Virus record (IMG/VR): IMGVR_UViG_3300035698_012813
Location: 1 to 30,243 of that record
Origin: a virus
Reading direction: 5' to 3' (one strand)
DNA: 30,243 nt
Shown here: positions 11,801 to 19,954 of the stretch, piece after piece
Position numbering within the stretch: position 1 is the stretch's first letter
Layout of the letters: every line of letters starts with the position of its first letter
Translations under genes and position numbers: made by a program
Notes under the pieces: model-generated
Database searches by the model: none
What the model was told of the DNA's origin: nothing
What the model saw: the letters and a program-made list of their open reading frames with translations, nothing else

Positions 11801-14306
11801 TCTTGACAGCTCTGTTCGTATAGACCGTTGGGTTTTCTACACCAGATTTCTGTGCTTCGACTACGTTGTTGTACCATTTGTGGCCAACGTAAACCATCCT
11901 CTTGAATGGATCGGCTTTCAGGGAGGGGATCGCCGTGTCCTGGACTAAGGCAAACTCAGGATCCTCTTCTATCTTATTCAAGAGCTCCTGTCTCTCGACG
12001 GCCTTGTCTACTTCATACTTCCGGATCTTCCCACCATAGGCATTTCCCTCGGCAATCTGAGCTGCATCAATCAGGACCTCATCGACATCGATGTCCGGAT
12101 TATATTTCGGTATATATTGTTTAATCATGGCCATGGCGTCGGGATCAAGTCTCCTCTCAAGCGCCGGCATGGCCTCCAGCTCTTCCATCTCAGCGACACC
12201 TCTTGCGATCTCGCGGTCCATATCTTCTTTGCCGGCCAGGTCCTCTTCTGCAATTCGAGCTTCAACTTCCTCACCTGAAGGCTCCGGTTCCGTCTTTGGT
12301 CCTGGCTTCAGAGCTGCATAGAGCTCGGAGATTGATTCATAACCAAGGGCCTCGGCCACAGTATCAGGGGATTCTCCATCCTTGTTCTTCAGCCTATTGT
12401 CAAGTTCTGTTTTATATTCTGTGATCTCCCCACCTTTTCCTGGAGATTTAATTCCACGTCCGGAGTATTCGTACACACGGTACCACTCATAAGGCACCGG
12501 CTTTGGCCACCTCCGGCCACTAACAAGGCTTATCGGCATTGAGACACGTCCTATACCTGATACTTCATACGTGGCCATTGTACGCGCTCTCCGTCGCTTT
12601 AAGGCAGCCAATTCTTTCTCTGTGTCAAGGTCCGATTGCCGGAAGATATCTGCCTCTCTCTTGGCCATAGATTCCTCGGTCATTTCTTCCGGAAGGAATT
12701 TGACAGGGATCCCCATTTCATGGGCCTCATCTAACAGATCTTCAGGACGAGCGCCGGCCTTTATTCTTTCGGCCAGGTCTGAGCTTTGAGCCTGGAAGAG
12801 CTTGTCCTCATCTGCCATCTCTTCCGGAGTTTTTTTTGGGACCAGGCCAGGCGTCGGCGCTAGAGCAGGAGTCTTCTGTAAATTTGTTATATCGAAAGAT
12901 CCATCGGGCAAGGGCTTTACGTTTATTGTGTTTGCTGCAGGGGCAGCCTCGATCTCCGGAGAGATCCCTTGTCTGGCCGTGGCGATCGCTGCCTGGATTG
13001 GATCTGTTCCTGGAGGAATGACTTCAGGTTTTGTTGTGACATCGAAGGCACCGATCCCGAGCTGAGGGATCTCTCTAGGTGGAGGTGGTTCTATTCCGGA
13101 TCTCACTGTGGCCAGAGCTGCGACCGCCGGATCCGTAAGCGGAGGAATAATCTCCGGTTTCGGAGTGGCGATAAAAGGACCAGGCCCTTTGAGCTGGCGA
13201 CCTGCAATCGTTGGGATCGGGAGCTCCGGTTGCGCTGCAGGGATCTTCTGGCCAGGCTTGATCCCGAAAGGAACTTCCGGTGTGACTCGGCCGGCTGCCA
13301 CTCCTGCTGCCCTTTCTGCTGCGGTAGGATCATAGACTCTTGGGACGGTTTCGCCTGGTGGACGGTGCGTTGGTTCGGCTTTGAACTTTGCAAAAACATT
13401 TTTTATATTCTTGGATAGACCACTGTATGCAGCCAGATCCTTCCCGATTAAATCAAATTTGGCACGAATATTATCCAGCGTCGCCTTGTCGACACCAGCC
13501 TTTTCCATTCCCTTTGTCCACTTGTTGAATCCAAATTTAAAGGATTTATAAGAAATGGCTTTGCCGGCGATTGCTGCAGCAGCTATGTCGAGACCGGTCT
13601 CTCCTAGATCCACGGCCATCCTCACCCACCAGGGAGCATCCTTTATTCCTGGGATTACCTCACTAACCCTCCGTTCTGCCAGTGGATCATACTTTGTTTT
13701 CTCAGCGACGGCGTGGCCTACGTTCTTCATTTGCTGGAAGATCTCATAGAGCGCCATGTATGGAGCAGCTCCTGGAATAGTGGCTGCAATCAAAACGGCA
13801 GGGATCTTGCCGACAATTTTCTCTGACCAATAATTGACATTGGGATCTCGGGACCAGGCATCTTGGGCCACTCTGTAGTAGCTCGGTTTCCTGGTGGCCA
13901 GCTCCCAATCAAGGCCATGAGTCTCCACAAATTTTGTGTGCTCCGGAGCAGCCGGTCCGATGGTAGGAAGAGGTTTCTTTTCCTCTGGTTCCTCCGGCTT
14001 CTTGACACCGGAGAAGACTGCAGCTCGAAGTCCAGGATCCTGCGTTAGAAATGCCGGCAGCTCTTTCTTTACAAATCCCCCGATCTTACCAAGGGCCTTG
14101 CTTAAGAATGAATCACCTGGTTCCTTTCCGAGTGGCTGGATCTCTTCTTCCGGAGCTCGTCCGAAGATATTGCCCCATGGCATATCACTTGGGATCGGTT
14201 CTTGTTCTGGCGCTGGGCCCAACTTTAGTGGATCCGGAGGAGGTGCCAGGGAATCACTTGGAGGTCTCCCGAAGATTTTTCTCCAATAGTCTTGGCCGAT
14301 GGCCAT
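8835..14306 (-). CDS. Giant internal virion / large polyvalent-type ejection protein, 1823 aa
   Basis: This is the largest gene, in the late operon between an internal-virion-like gene and the endolysin. Parts in order: two FGRxP motifs near residues 13 and 49; Ala/Gly-rich hydrophobic segments (about 165-260); a proline-rich region with a 43-residue repeat (378-455); acidic helical regions; a Pro/Lys-rich linker (about 880-970); and a large helical C-terminal half starting near a Glu-Leu-Tyr-Ser-Gly motif (about 1058). That half holds aromatic hydrophobic stretches (about 1385-1406 and 1590-1612) and ends in a Lys/Glu helix. Phage proteins of this kind (large polyvalent proteins, DarB-like or T7 gp16-like) are packed in the head and injected with DNA. 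No catalytic motif (protease, transglycosylase, polymerase) is evident to me. GAGGG precedes the start. Confidence 0.7.
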   Translation of the reverse strand: MAIGQDYWRKIFGRPPSDSLAPPPDPLKLGPAPEQEPIPSDMPWGNIFGRAPEEEIQPLGKEPGDSFLSKALGKIGGFVKKELPAFLTQDPGLRAAVFSGVKKPEEPEEKKPLPTIGPAAPEHTKFVETHGLDWELATRKPSYYRVAQDAWSRDPNVNYWSEKIVGKIPAVLIAATIPGAAPYMALYEIFQQMKNVGHAVAEKTKYDPLAERRVSEVIPGIKDAPWWVRMAVDLGETGLDIAAAAIAGKAISYKSFKFGFNKWTKGMEKAGVDKATLDNIRAKFDLIGKDLAAYSGLSKNIKNVFAKFKAEPTHRPPGETVPRVYDPTAAERAAGVAAGRVTPEVPFGIKPGQKIPAAQPELPIPTIAGRQLKGPGPFIATPKPEIIPPLTDPAVAALATVRSGIEPPPPREIPQLGIGAFDVTTKPEVIPPGTDPIQAAIATARQGISPEIEAAPAANTINVKPLPDGSFDITNLQKTPALAPTPGLVPKKTPEEMADEDKLFQAQSSDLAERIKAGARPEDLLDEAHEMGIPVKFLPEEMTEESMAKREADIFRQSDLDTEKELAALKRRRARTMATYEVSGIGRVSMPISLVSGRRWPKPVPYEWYRVYEYSGRGIKSPGKGGEITEYKTELDNRLKNKDGESPDTVAEALGYESISELYAALKPGPKTEPEPSGEEVEARIAEEDLAGKEDMDREIARGVAEMEELEAMPALERRLDPDAMAMIKQYIPKYNPDIDVDEVLIDAAQIAEGNAYGGKIRKYEVDKAVERQELLNKIEEDPEFALVQDTAIPSLKADPFKRMVYVGHKWYNNVVEAQKSGVENPTVYTNRAVKTAKQFEEEFGVDLFSELSAVGSRDALNKGIRRLWRESDAEAQPKLIAPRSGAPAAPPPPTPPIKLAKTIVPKFGKPAPKQLDLVEKEAGQLEIPKQKPTKVSPKKTTLQKRQDPVVPGSPKKSPAATEVKPPKGKSYLVKVSVKTPLGDTEKLGEITGDRIQSIKDYAKKLGIEDKLTVSPAFIGKYGEILSPAQQELFMKEVIRDVKTKSKEEWQKWTDPTEDKTELYSGFPFGSEIKKYGPQLSKFFQIEPHFKSLGADRTGLALKALHPRTNAVLEQVKNQIKKMMKQFKDLSDSDWQRILFVASTPRRHFGQMTPADRTKFHAPVRAVRTFFDVWGRELQRKGIIDDLWPYSAIKYMKGEISSYNDVLKKRGLSNERGKKIRDKIKQLENSIEFLKKSGTRYVHIPKLWMQAWWDSDPADGVKVISEFFKKRKSLDMEAFAKELLEEGKIKPVDLDARRVMAAYGHQVGLKSALADAFRAAKTDKMIVPADEAPKTFQSFDTKRYPSLKGYKGHPALTTWLERNLTKQGFMHPKLGAFLGAVKVLQFYNPLFLPMYDAIQYFWLGILSPWKTPGALRSAALSMKNKDLHYWNMHYWAGFSTPFTPGWKQFDKEIKDLINKDHFWQRFKKINPYHWSWEIAWWGDNLIRLVTYHHQLSLGATPMEAAQIAAKLHADYASIPPATRKILNKVLFTPSFRISMISAQSEMVKEFGRMLFKGKKEATGSAALPPGDLFEDPIDGSIPEGPGRSKRYQRAMGKAIIGLVGGMLIREWFMTKVLGYKKDRFGLRYSKDVISDGEEKELVQYMSSPDNVLMRYWHRFRTLANEPDKIQGFIDRAKWDFHPFLQLIYEVVQNTDPAGEPIYRPGLESSAKIGTDILEYSLKRILRMLEVVAEDTPGKRKQAIEAMHKDMGKMAHFFRWFTLPYLRNRAEKRMMWRMNFTVKEFNRLMRDKPFEKEEDADKAVDRIQIFIQKMMDDIEEEKKK
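12945..13175 (-). repeat. Two 43-residue proline-rich repeats in the giant protein
   Basis: Residues 378-420 and 421-455 repeat the pattern Phe-x-x-Thr-x-Lys-Pro-Glu-(Ile/Val)-Ile-Pro-Pro-x-Thr-Asp-Pro, then Ala-x-Ala-Thr-x-Arg-x-Gly-Ile-x-Pro. The DNA has diverged, so the duplication is not recent. It probably forms an extended spacer. Confidence 0.75.
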
Positions 14307-15259
14307 TATTTTCCCTCGATCTCCGTCCTCAATTCATTAATCCAGTAGATGTCATACCCGAGAATAAGTGCTTGTTCCCAATCAATATCCTGTCCTGCAG
14401 CAGCGTTTTCTCTGGCCATCTTATCGAATATTACATACTCCTGTTCTCCAGGAAGAATCTTTTTCCCAGTCAACTGTTCGATCTCTTTTAGCCGGCGATC
14501 GATCTTTCCAATCTTTGCTGCGATCGAGGCTTGCTGATCACTAAAGTATCTTCCTGTAGGAGCTCCGATCCCTGTGTATTTTTGGACTTGAGTGTCTCGC
14601 TCATTCCCGAGCTTTGTGATCTCAGTCTGGAGTTCCTTTCCTGTTTTCCCACCGGTGCCCTCTAGTTCAAGTTTTCCTGCAGAGGTTTCAGCCTCTTGCT
14701 GCCGGATCGGGATGGTCTGTTCGGCCACACCCACCTCTCTTGATCGAAGACCTTGCTCTGCTCTTTTGATCACGTCGCCGGCGTAGTCACCAATTATAGA
14801 TTGGACTGCATCTAATCCAAAAACACCGATCGCTTTAGACACGGCTTCCTCGGTCGGTTTCTGATTGCTCATCCTGGCCAGGATAAGTGGAAGAGCTGTT
14901 GCCTCGTAGTCTTCCATCTGTGCACCGGCCACTTCCGGAGCTGGAGCCGTAAGCTCGCCCATCGGCAATCCGGCAGCCGTTCCCCTCCGGATATATTCTT
15001 GACCTGGGAAGGGAGAGCCTTTCACTCCACCCTTAAGGACGTCGCTGTAATCTCCGAAGATGGCGTTCATGGCAGATTGACTCTGAAGTTTTTCCTGGAC
15101 TCCACCATAGGCCTCGTATTCCTTCAGCGACTTTTCCAGCCAGGCCTTTGTCTGATAATCCAGCATTTGTTTTTGGAACTTCTGCTGAGTTAAGTATGGC
15201 AGCATTTGTGCAAGAAACTTCTGTGCTCCCTCTCCAATACTTTTTAGATCTATTGCCAT
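14306..15259 (-). CDS. Internal virion-like protein, coiled coil, 317 aa
   Basis: No specific family is recognised. The sequence is almost entirely helical: a Gln/Lys/Leu-rich N-terminus (about 1-60), an Ala/Pro-rich middle (about 90-115), a long Gln/Glu-rich region likely to form a coiled coil (about 165-250), and a C-terminal helix. Such proteins commonly lie next to the giant ejection protein in podoviruses and form part of the internal core or the trans-envelope channel. It overlaps the next gene by one base (TAATG) and the previous one likewise, so translation is coupled. GGAGG lies a few bases before the ATG. There is no signal peptide. Confidence 0.6.
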   Translation of the reverse strand: MAIDLKSIGEGAQKFLAQMLPYLTQQKFQKQMLDYQTKAWLEKSLKEYEAYGGVQEKLQSQSAMNAIFGDYSDVLKGGVKGSPFPGQEYIRRGTAAGLPMGELTAPAPEVAGAQMEDYEATALPLILARMSNQKPTEEAVSKAIGVFGLDAVQSIIGDYAGDVIKRAEQGLRSREVGVAEQTIPIRQQEAETSAGKLELEGTGGKTGKELQTEITKLGNERDTQVQKYTGIGAPTGRYFSDQQASIAAKIGKIDRRLKEIEQLTGKKILPGEQEYVIFDKMARENAAAGQDIDWEQALILGYDIYWINELRTEIEGK

Positions 15260-16608
15260 TACGCACCTCCCCCTCTACCACCAATTAGGTATGGCAGATA
15301 ATAGAGCCAGCTCATATCGCCTCCGGTCCTAGATCCGGAGCCACCACCCATGAGCTGAGAAAGAATTGCTTGATTGTATGAGTTATCTCCACCACCTTGA
15401 TTCATTCCAATGTATGAAAGAAAAGCGTTCATGGCTTGTTGTCCCTCAGACCTCCGGCCGGCGCTGAGGATCTCGGGGATCTGCTCACCCTGCATGAGTG
15501 TTCCGGTTAATCCTTGGACCATGCCGGTTGTTCCCATCAGTTCAGAGAATCGTCGGTTGAGATCATCGATGGCCAGCTCACGGCGAACGTCTCCGGACTT
15601 CTCTCTTGTTTCCCTTTCGATCCTACCCATTTCAGTTGCCTCGAATCCGGATCCCAACATTCCCATTCTTGACAGATCATCTCTTGAAGATTGTTTCTGT
15701 CCTCTTTCTCCGGCCTTGACTCCCTCGATTGCATAATTTATTACAGCCTGGCGCTCCTCAGGTCTCAGCCCCCTTGGATAATCCAGGAGCTCGTTGGCCC
15801 TTTCCATGATCCTAGCGAGTAATCCTTGGAGCCCTTCACCCCACTGGAATTCTCCACCGCCACCATCTCCATCGTCGTCATCATCTGAGGGGCAGCACCA
15901 TATTCCACCTTTAGAGTCTGTGGTCCTCTTGTAGTATTTTTTGCAGACAAGATCGTATCCGACATCGGTAGCTTGGATATCTACATACTGATTTTTATTT
16001 GTGTCCCAAACAAAGTGGCCTTCCCAGTCACCGGATCTCTCAGTCCCTGGTATTTCTGCCCATGGTTCCTTTCCCTCGCCAAGGCCACCAGGAAATCCAA
16101 CTTCATTAGTCAGTTGATATCCTCCGGAGTCACAAGGATTGCCTCCTGGGATCACCTGATCTGGACAACAATATTGCTTTTCCCCGATCGTCTTCAATTC
16201 GAATCCATCTCCACATTGACTTTGGCCGAAGGGAAGCTCATGTCCACCGGCACACGGTTCTGGTCCCTCGCCACACCCATCCAAACAAAGGTTATATTTA
16301 GCTGTAGATCCAGGAACTTGTCCTCGGGCTGCGTATTCATCCTCACATTTCTTTCGGCAAGTATCTGGATCGACGCCTCCACATCGTTTCATACATATGT
16401 TATAACCCTCGGAGTTGACTGGATATTTGAGTCGACACCTGTCTTTGCAGTCCTCGTCGCCAATGACCTCATCTTCATTCGGCTTTGGAGGATCTGGCTC
16501 CGAACACTGGACTGCTCCACCGGAGCAGGGACGCGGACTGTAAAACCTCTTTATTGCCCCACTTACCCATTTCTTGCAGCAGTAAATTTCTTTATCTGGA
16601 ATTGCCAT
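15259..16608 (-). CDS. Cysteine-rich N-terminus fused to internal virion-like domain, 449 aa
   Basis: Residues 1-240 contain 20 cysteines, very unusual for a phage virion protein. They include three adjacent pairs (10-11, 147-148, 238-239) and two twin CX3C units: Cys54/58 with Cys72/76, and Cys84/88 with Cys108/112, each with Tyr-Asn before the second pair. This spacing recalls disulfide-linked helical hairpins. An Asp-run (242-246) and Gly-run follow. Residues about 255-449 have a different character: helical, Arg/Gly/Met-rich, ending in Gly-rich sequence with Tyr-Leu-Pro-Tyr-Leu-Ile. This resembles short internal virion proteins. No signal peptide or transmembrane helix is seen. AGGAGG is near the start. 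Function unknown; a surface adhesin or ejection component are both possible. Confidence 0.6.
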   Translation of the reverse strand: MAIPDKEIYCCKKWVSGAIKRFYSPRPCSGGAVQCSEPDPPKPNEDEVIGDEDCKDRCRLKYPVNSEGYNICMKRCGGVDPDTCRKKCEDEYAARGQVPGSTAKYNLCLDGCGEGPEPCAGGHELPFGQSQCGDGFELKTIGEKQYCCPDQVIPGGNPCDSGGYQLTNEVGFPGGLGEGKEPWAEIPGTERSGDWEGHFVWDTNKNQYVDIQATDVGYDLVCKKYYKRTTDSKGGIWCCPSDDDDDGDGGGGEFQWGEGLQGLLARIMERANELLDYPRGLRPEERQAVINYAIEGVKAGERGQKQSSRDDLSRMGMLGSGFEATEMGRIERETREKSGDVRRELAIDDLNRRFSELMGTTGMVQGLTGTLMQGEQIPEILSAGRRSEGQQAMNAFLSYIGMNQGGGDNSYNQAILSQLMGGGSGSRTGGDMSWLYYLPYLIGGRGGGA

Positions 16609-16617
16609 ATCGGCCTC

Positions 16618-17073
16618 CTATCCTCTGGATATTGTTCTTGTCCCCCCAGGTGTAGTTCCTGGAAAGCTTTTTGTCAGAGCGTCAGTGATGAAACTCGTAT
16701 CCATTTGTTGTCCCTCTGGCCAGCCCCAGTTTGCTCCCCTTTGCATCTGGTTCAACAAGGCCTGAAACATAACGCTGTCAGATTGGCCAGCGTAAGGACT
16801 TTGATATGGCTGCTTAAATCCTAAGATATCCATTTGTGACTTAAGATCATAGGCATCTGAGAGTGGATCCTCTTTTTTTCCGAAGAGATCTCCGAACAAA
16901 GACGCTGCGATCGCAAGGATGATGGGTAACGGATTCCCTGTGGCTGCGCTGGTTGCGCCGGCAGCTCCTATCCCACCTAATCCACCGTCACCTCCACCAA
17001 ACAGGCCTCCAGCTCCTCCATCTCCACCAAACAGGCTTCGTTCGCCTGATGAGTAATAAGGGTTTATCGCCAT
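16618..17073 (-). CDS. Glycine-rich small internal virion-like protein, 151 aa
   Basis: The start at 17073 is preferred over one at 17085 because GGAGG lies between them at proper distance, and the previous gene stops at 17075. Residues about 10-45 are Gly/Ala-rich with several Phe-Gly-Gly repeats. Residues about 47-62 are hydrophobic (Pro-Ile-Ile-Leu-Ala-Ile-Ala-Ala-Ser-Leu-Phe), possibly membrane-active. The rest is polar with Gln, Met and Asp. Podovirus ejection modules commonly start with such a small Gly-rich protein followed by larger ones, which matches the order here. No family is firmly recognised. Confidence 0.6.
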   Translation of the reverse strand: MAINPYYSSGERSLFGGDGGAGGLFGGGDGGLGGIGAAGATSAATGNPLPIILAIAASLFGDLFGKKEDPLSDAYDLKSQMDILGFKQPYQSPYAGQSDSVMFQALLNQMQRGANWGWPEGQQMDTSFITDALTKSFPGTTPGGTRTISRG

Positions 17074-17074
17074 T

Positions 17075-18460
17075 TTATCCTCCATTCATTAACATTCTAA
17101 TCTCAGAGTAAACTCTGATTACTGGCCATTTGAATTTTGGCCAGTTTAAATAATTCTCCTGTGGAGAGTCTTGTCCCTCCGGCTTTACTTCTAATGCTTC
17201 AAACGGAAACCAGGAATAAATAAATCTCTTTCCTGCTTTGTTTGATTCTTCGATCACATGAGAGAGAGAAATGATCATCTCCCCCCTGTCTCCTTGTCTA
17301 TATTGAGGAATTCCAGGACACACAAACTTACCGAAAGGAGATCCATCTGAGTTCCAGCCAAAGCCAGTCCATCCTGAATTTAGAACTGCCTCTAATCCAT
17401 GAGCATAAAATCCCTCAAGGGTAGATGCTCCATGCTGCTCAGGGATACATGGCCTTTTTTCAAACTCATCTCGACCAAGCCACACCTTGTCACAAAGAGG
17501 GCACAGATGCTTGGATCCATCTGAGTTATATCTTCCAGAATAATAGGCGATGACGAAATCTGAGAGACTGCCGTCTAATATCAAGTGGTCATAATCTGTA
17601 TGTTCAAGGATCTTATCTCCAACGTCCCGATTAAATTCAGCCACTTTATGAGCAATCGAATCTTTTCCATAATGAGCAGCTTCGTTTATCGGTTGGCCAT
17701 AGGGCTTGTAGTCCTGGCCATAGACTTCTTTGATCCATCCAATGCAGCGCACCACAAGTCCTAAAACTATCGGACGTGCGTTGGCATCGTATTTGTCTGT
17801 GATTCCATTTACGTTTCCATCTCGAGAGAAAATATAATCATTGTACCTGTCCATAAAATAGATCGGCATGAAATCTAAGCCGTATTTCTTACAATATCGT
17901 GCAAGTTTTTTAAACTGTTCCTCGAATAGAGGATTGAGAAGAGTGAAATCAACCTGCCTTGAATTAACAAACATCCATGGAGTTTGCTTGAAATGGTACC
18001 AATTTTCATCATAAGGATACCCCACCCAAAGGAAAGATCGAACACAAGAGACACCTGCGTTTGCGGTATTCCGAAAGAGGCCGTCGATATCTGCATCTGG
18101 ATTGTTCATCATCCAGGACAGCAAGCCTATATATCCAATATGGTTTTCGGAATACCTAGTCAAAGGGGAGTCTTCACTCGGATCCGGATAATCTAATGGA
18201 TTTTTGTAGAGGTGAAAAGCTTTGCCGGTTGTTGGCCATTCAACTTGGTACCAGCCATCCCTCCAGGGTGTGACAGACCCACATCCAATAGCGTTGTCTA
18301 ATACAAGATCTGGTTCACCGATCGAAAGAGGAGCTTGGCTTTCTCTCATTCGATGCCACACCTTATCACCATCTCGATAATACCAATGTAGACAATTCCG
18401 GCTGTCGTTTATGACAACCAGGTCATCTGCTCTGAACGGTAGCGGTCCTCCTGGGTACAT
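17075..18460 (-). CDS. Glycoside-hydrolase-like TIM-barrel protein, possible depolymerase, 461 aa
   Basis: Residues about 80-310 look like a clan GH-A (beta/alpha)8 barrel: a Tyr-Ile-Gly-Leu-Leu strand, Arg-Asn-x-Ala-Asn-Ala-Gly-Val-Ser-Cys-Val-Arg (130-141), Tyr-Gly-Leu-Asp-Phe-Met-Pro-Ile-Tyr-Phe, and Pro258-Ile-Asn259-Glu260, where Asn-Glu is the usual acid/base pair of the clan. A nucleophile Glu late in the barrel cannot be assigned with certainty. Residues about 320-345 hold Cys-x-x-Cys and a further Cys. It lies among tail fibre and spike genes, so a virion enzyme that cuts host surface polysaccharide is the natural reading. GGAGG is seven bases before the ATG. It has no signal peptide. 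Confidence 0.6.
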   Translation of the reverse strand: MYPGGPLPFRADDLVVINDSRNCLHWYYRDGDKVWHRMRESQAPLSIGEPDLVLDNAIGCGSVTPWRDGWYQVEWPTTGKAFHLYKNPLDYPDPSEDSPLTRYSENHIGYIGLLSWMMNNPDADIDGLFRNTANAGVSCVRSFLWVGYPYDENWYHFKQTPWMFVNSRQVDFTLLNPLFEEQFKKLARYCKKYGLDFMPIYFMDRYNDYIFSRDGNVNGITDKYDANARPIVLGLVVRCIGWIKEVYGQDYKPYGQPINEAAHYGKDSIAHKVAEFNRDVGDKILEHTDYDHLILDGSLSDFVIAYYSGRYNSDGSKHLCPLCDKVWLGRDEFEKRPCIPEQHGASTLEGFYAHGLEAVLNSGWTGFGWNSDGSPFGKFVCPGIPQYRQGDRGEMIISLSHVIEESNKAGKRFIYSWFPFEALEVKPEGQDSPQENYLNWPKFKWPVIRVYSEIRMLMNGG

Positions 18461-18472
18461 TTTTTTCCTCCG

Positions 18473-19954
18473 TTAATACATATATCCAAAAACTTCGACG
18501 TCAAAGGTCATGGCCCCACCTTGGGCCGTGTTGACCGATATCTTAAATGTTCCGGCTGCAGCTCCTCTAGGGGCTCCAGCCATAACACTCAAGGTAGAAT
18601 ATAGCGTAACCCCAGTCAATGCCACGTGTGCAGAATCCGCAATCACATCGTTTCCTGCAGCGTTCCACCCAAAAGAACATTGGGCTGTTGTCAAATTCCC
18701 AGAACAATTCCGGATAATCACATGAGTTACGACAACACTTGCTCCAGGTGGCGCCGTGAAGATCGTTGTCTGCACGGGAGGAGCTCCTGGATTGAGATCG
18801 ATCGCCGTCTTATATCCAATCAGCCCCATGTGTTCATGGCCGGTGTACCACAAGGCAAGGTTCGTAAGATCAAAGGGTTTGTTTGCACTAATATTATTGA
18901 TCTGCAGTGACTTTCCTGCTGCAGATCCATCAATAGAATAATTTCCAGCTGGAGTATAAAGAGTCGAGTTAAAAAGTGCTCCTGTAGTTCCAGATGTTCT
19001 AACAACCGCCTTTGTTCCAGCGTTCATTAATTGACAGTTGCTGATGGTTCCTAGGAGATTTCTACAGGCATACCCATTCACTCCACCAAGTATTGTAGAA
19101 TTGTAAGCATATCGATTATTCTTGAGCTCATAAATCCCATCTGTACCCCCATAAATAATCGAATTATAAATATATCCATTGGAATCCACAAAGACAATCC
19201 CATAATCTCCGGAGTACAACTCACTTGAAATTATAGTGCATTTACAGGTGTAAATTGCCCTTCCCCTTACGGCAGTTAGCCGAGAGTTTTGGATCCGGCC
19301 TTTATCTGAATCGTTTATACACCTGGAATTTGCGTTCGCATTTGTAGCCTGGACGAGGGTCAGTTTCATATCAGATCTCATAGTGTTCATAACATAACCG
19401 GATCCGGATATGATGACACAGTTCACAATAGAGCACGTGTCCTTATCTCCCACGGTTTCAGACCAAGCTCCATGAGCATTGTTATAGACGGTTCCCGTGT
19501 TTTCTATGGTGAGATTTGCAACTGTAATATTGGCAGCAGTCTTCGTGATAACGTATCCTGTGGCAAAAAGCCAGATCCTACACGAACTGGCATTTATCCC
19601 AACCAGATCAATATAAGCGGTGTCTAGGGTTAGCTGCTCATTATAGTTTCCTGGATAAACGAGAACCGTAACCCTGTTGGCTGCTGCAGGAGCAAGAGTT
19701 TTGGCTTGTGTGTATGCTGCTGCGATCGTCGCATAATCACCCTGTCCATTTACATCGGCAGTCACCATATTGACGGTTCCGACCAGGTTTCCGGCAAACT
19801 CGAGAGCTGTTTCTCCGGCATTTACGCGGGAAAAATCCTTTGCTTTACCGACAAAAGAGGCCGGAGTGTCCGTTAAGTCTAGCCAGGTACTACTGAGCGC
19901 TGCGAGGAAATCATCGATCTCCTGCTGCGTATAGTAGTGAAAATTCTTATCCAT
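18473..19954 (-). CDS. Tail spike with right-handed beta-helix (pectin-lyase-like), 493 aa
   Basis: Residues 7-16 (Tyr-Tyr-Thr-Gln-Gln-Glu-Ile-Asp-Asp) match a short N-terminal fibre motif also present in the 137-aa protein. Residues about 23-55 share the pattern Leu-Thr-Asp-Thr-Pro-Ala, Arg-Val-Asn-x-Gly-Glu-Thr-Ala-x-Glu-Phe with the 285-aa protein. From about residue 60 the sequence shows a parallel beta-helix, starting with Gly-Asp-Tyr-Ala-Thr-Ile-Ala-Ala-Ala, then a Val-x-Val-Tyr-Pro-Gly-Asn-Tyr-x-Glu motif typical of pectinesterase-like helices, and many Asn/Ser/Thr coils with Ile-Tyr-x-Ser-x-Ile. The last 100 residues look like a beta-sandwich. Spikes of this type bind or cleave surface glycans. 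Catalytic residues are not identified. Confidence 0.72.
   Translation of the reverse strand: MDKNFHYYTQQEIDDFLAALSSTWLDLTDTPASFVGKAKDFSRVNAGETALEFAGNLVGTVNMVTADVNGQGDYATIAAAYTQAKTLAPAAANRVTVLVYPGNYNEQLTLDTAYIDLVGINASSCRIWLFATGYVITKTAANITVANLTIENTGTVYNNAHGAWSETVGDKDTCSIVNCVIISGSGYVMNTMRSDMKLTLVQATNANANSRCINDSDKGRIQNSRLTAVRGRAIYTCKCTIISSELYSGDYGIVFVDSNGYIYNSIIYGGTDGIYELKNNRYAYNSTILGGVNGYACRNLLGTISNCQLMNAGTKAVVRTSGTTGALFNSTLYTPAGNYSIDGSAAGKSLQINNISANKPFDLTNLALWYTGHEHMGLIGYKTAIDLNPGAPPVQTTIFTAPPGASVVVTHVIIRNCSGNLTTAQCSFGWNAAGNDVIADSAHVALTGVTLYSTLSVMAGAPRGAAAGTFKISVNTAQGGAMTFDVEVFGYMY

Noticed and set aside
8835-14306. 1823-aa protein as a tape measure
   Set aside because: It follows the fibre genes and lies by the endolysin, there are no tail tube genes, and the content fits an ejection protein better.
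15973-16824. 283-aa open frame on + strand
   Set aside because: Antisense to the Cys-rich and Gly-rich late genes, spans their boundary, and has no ribosome-binding site or recognisable pattern.
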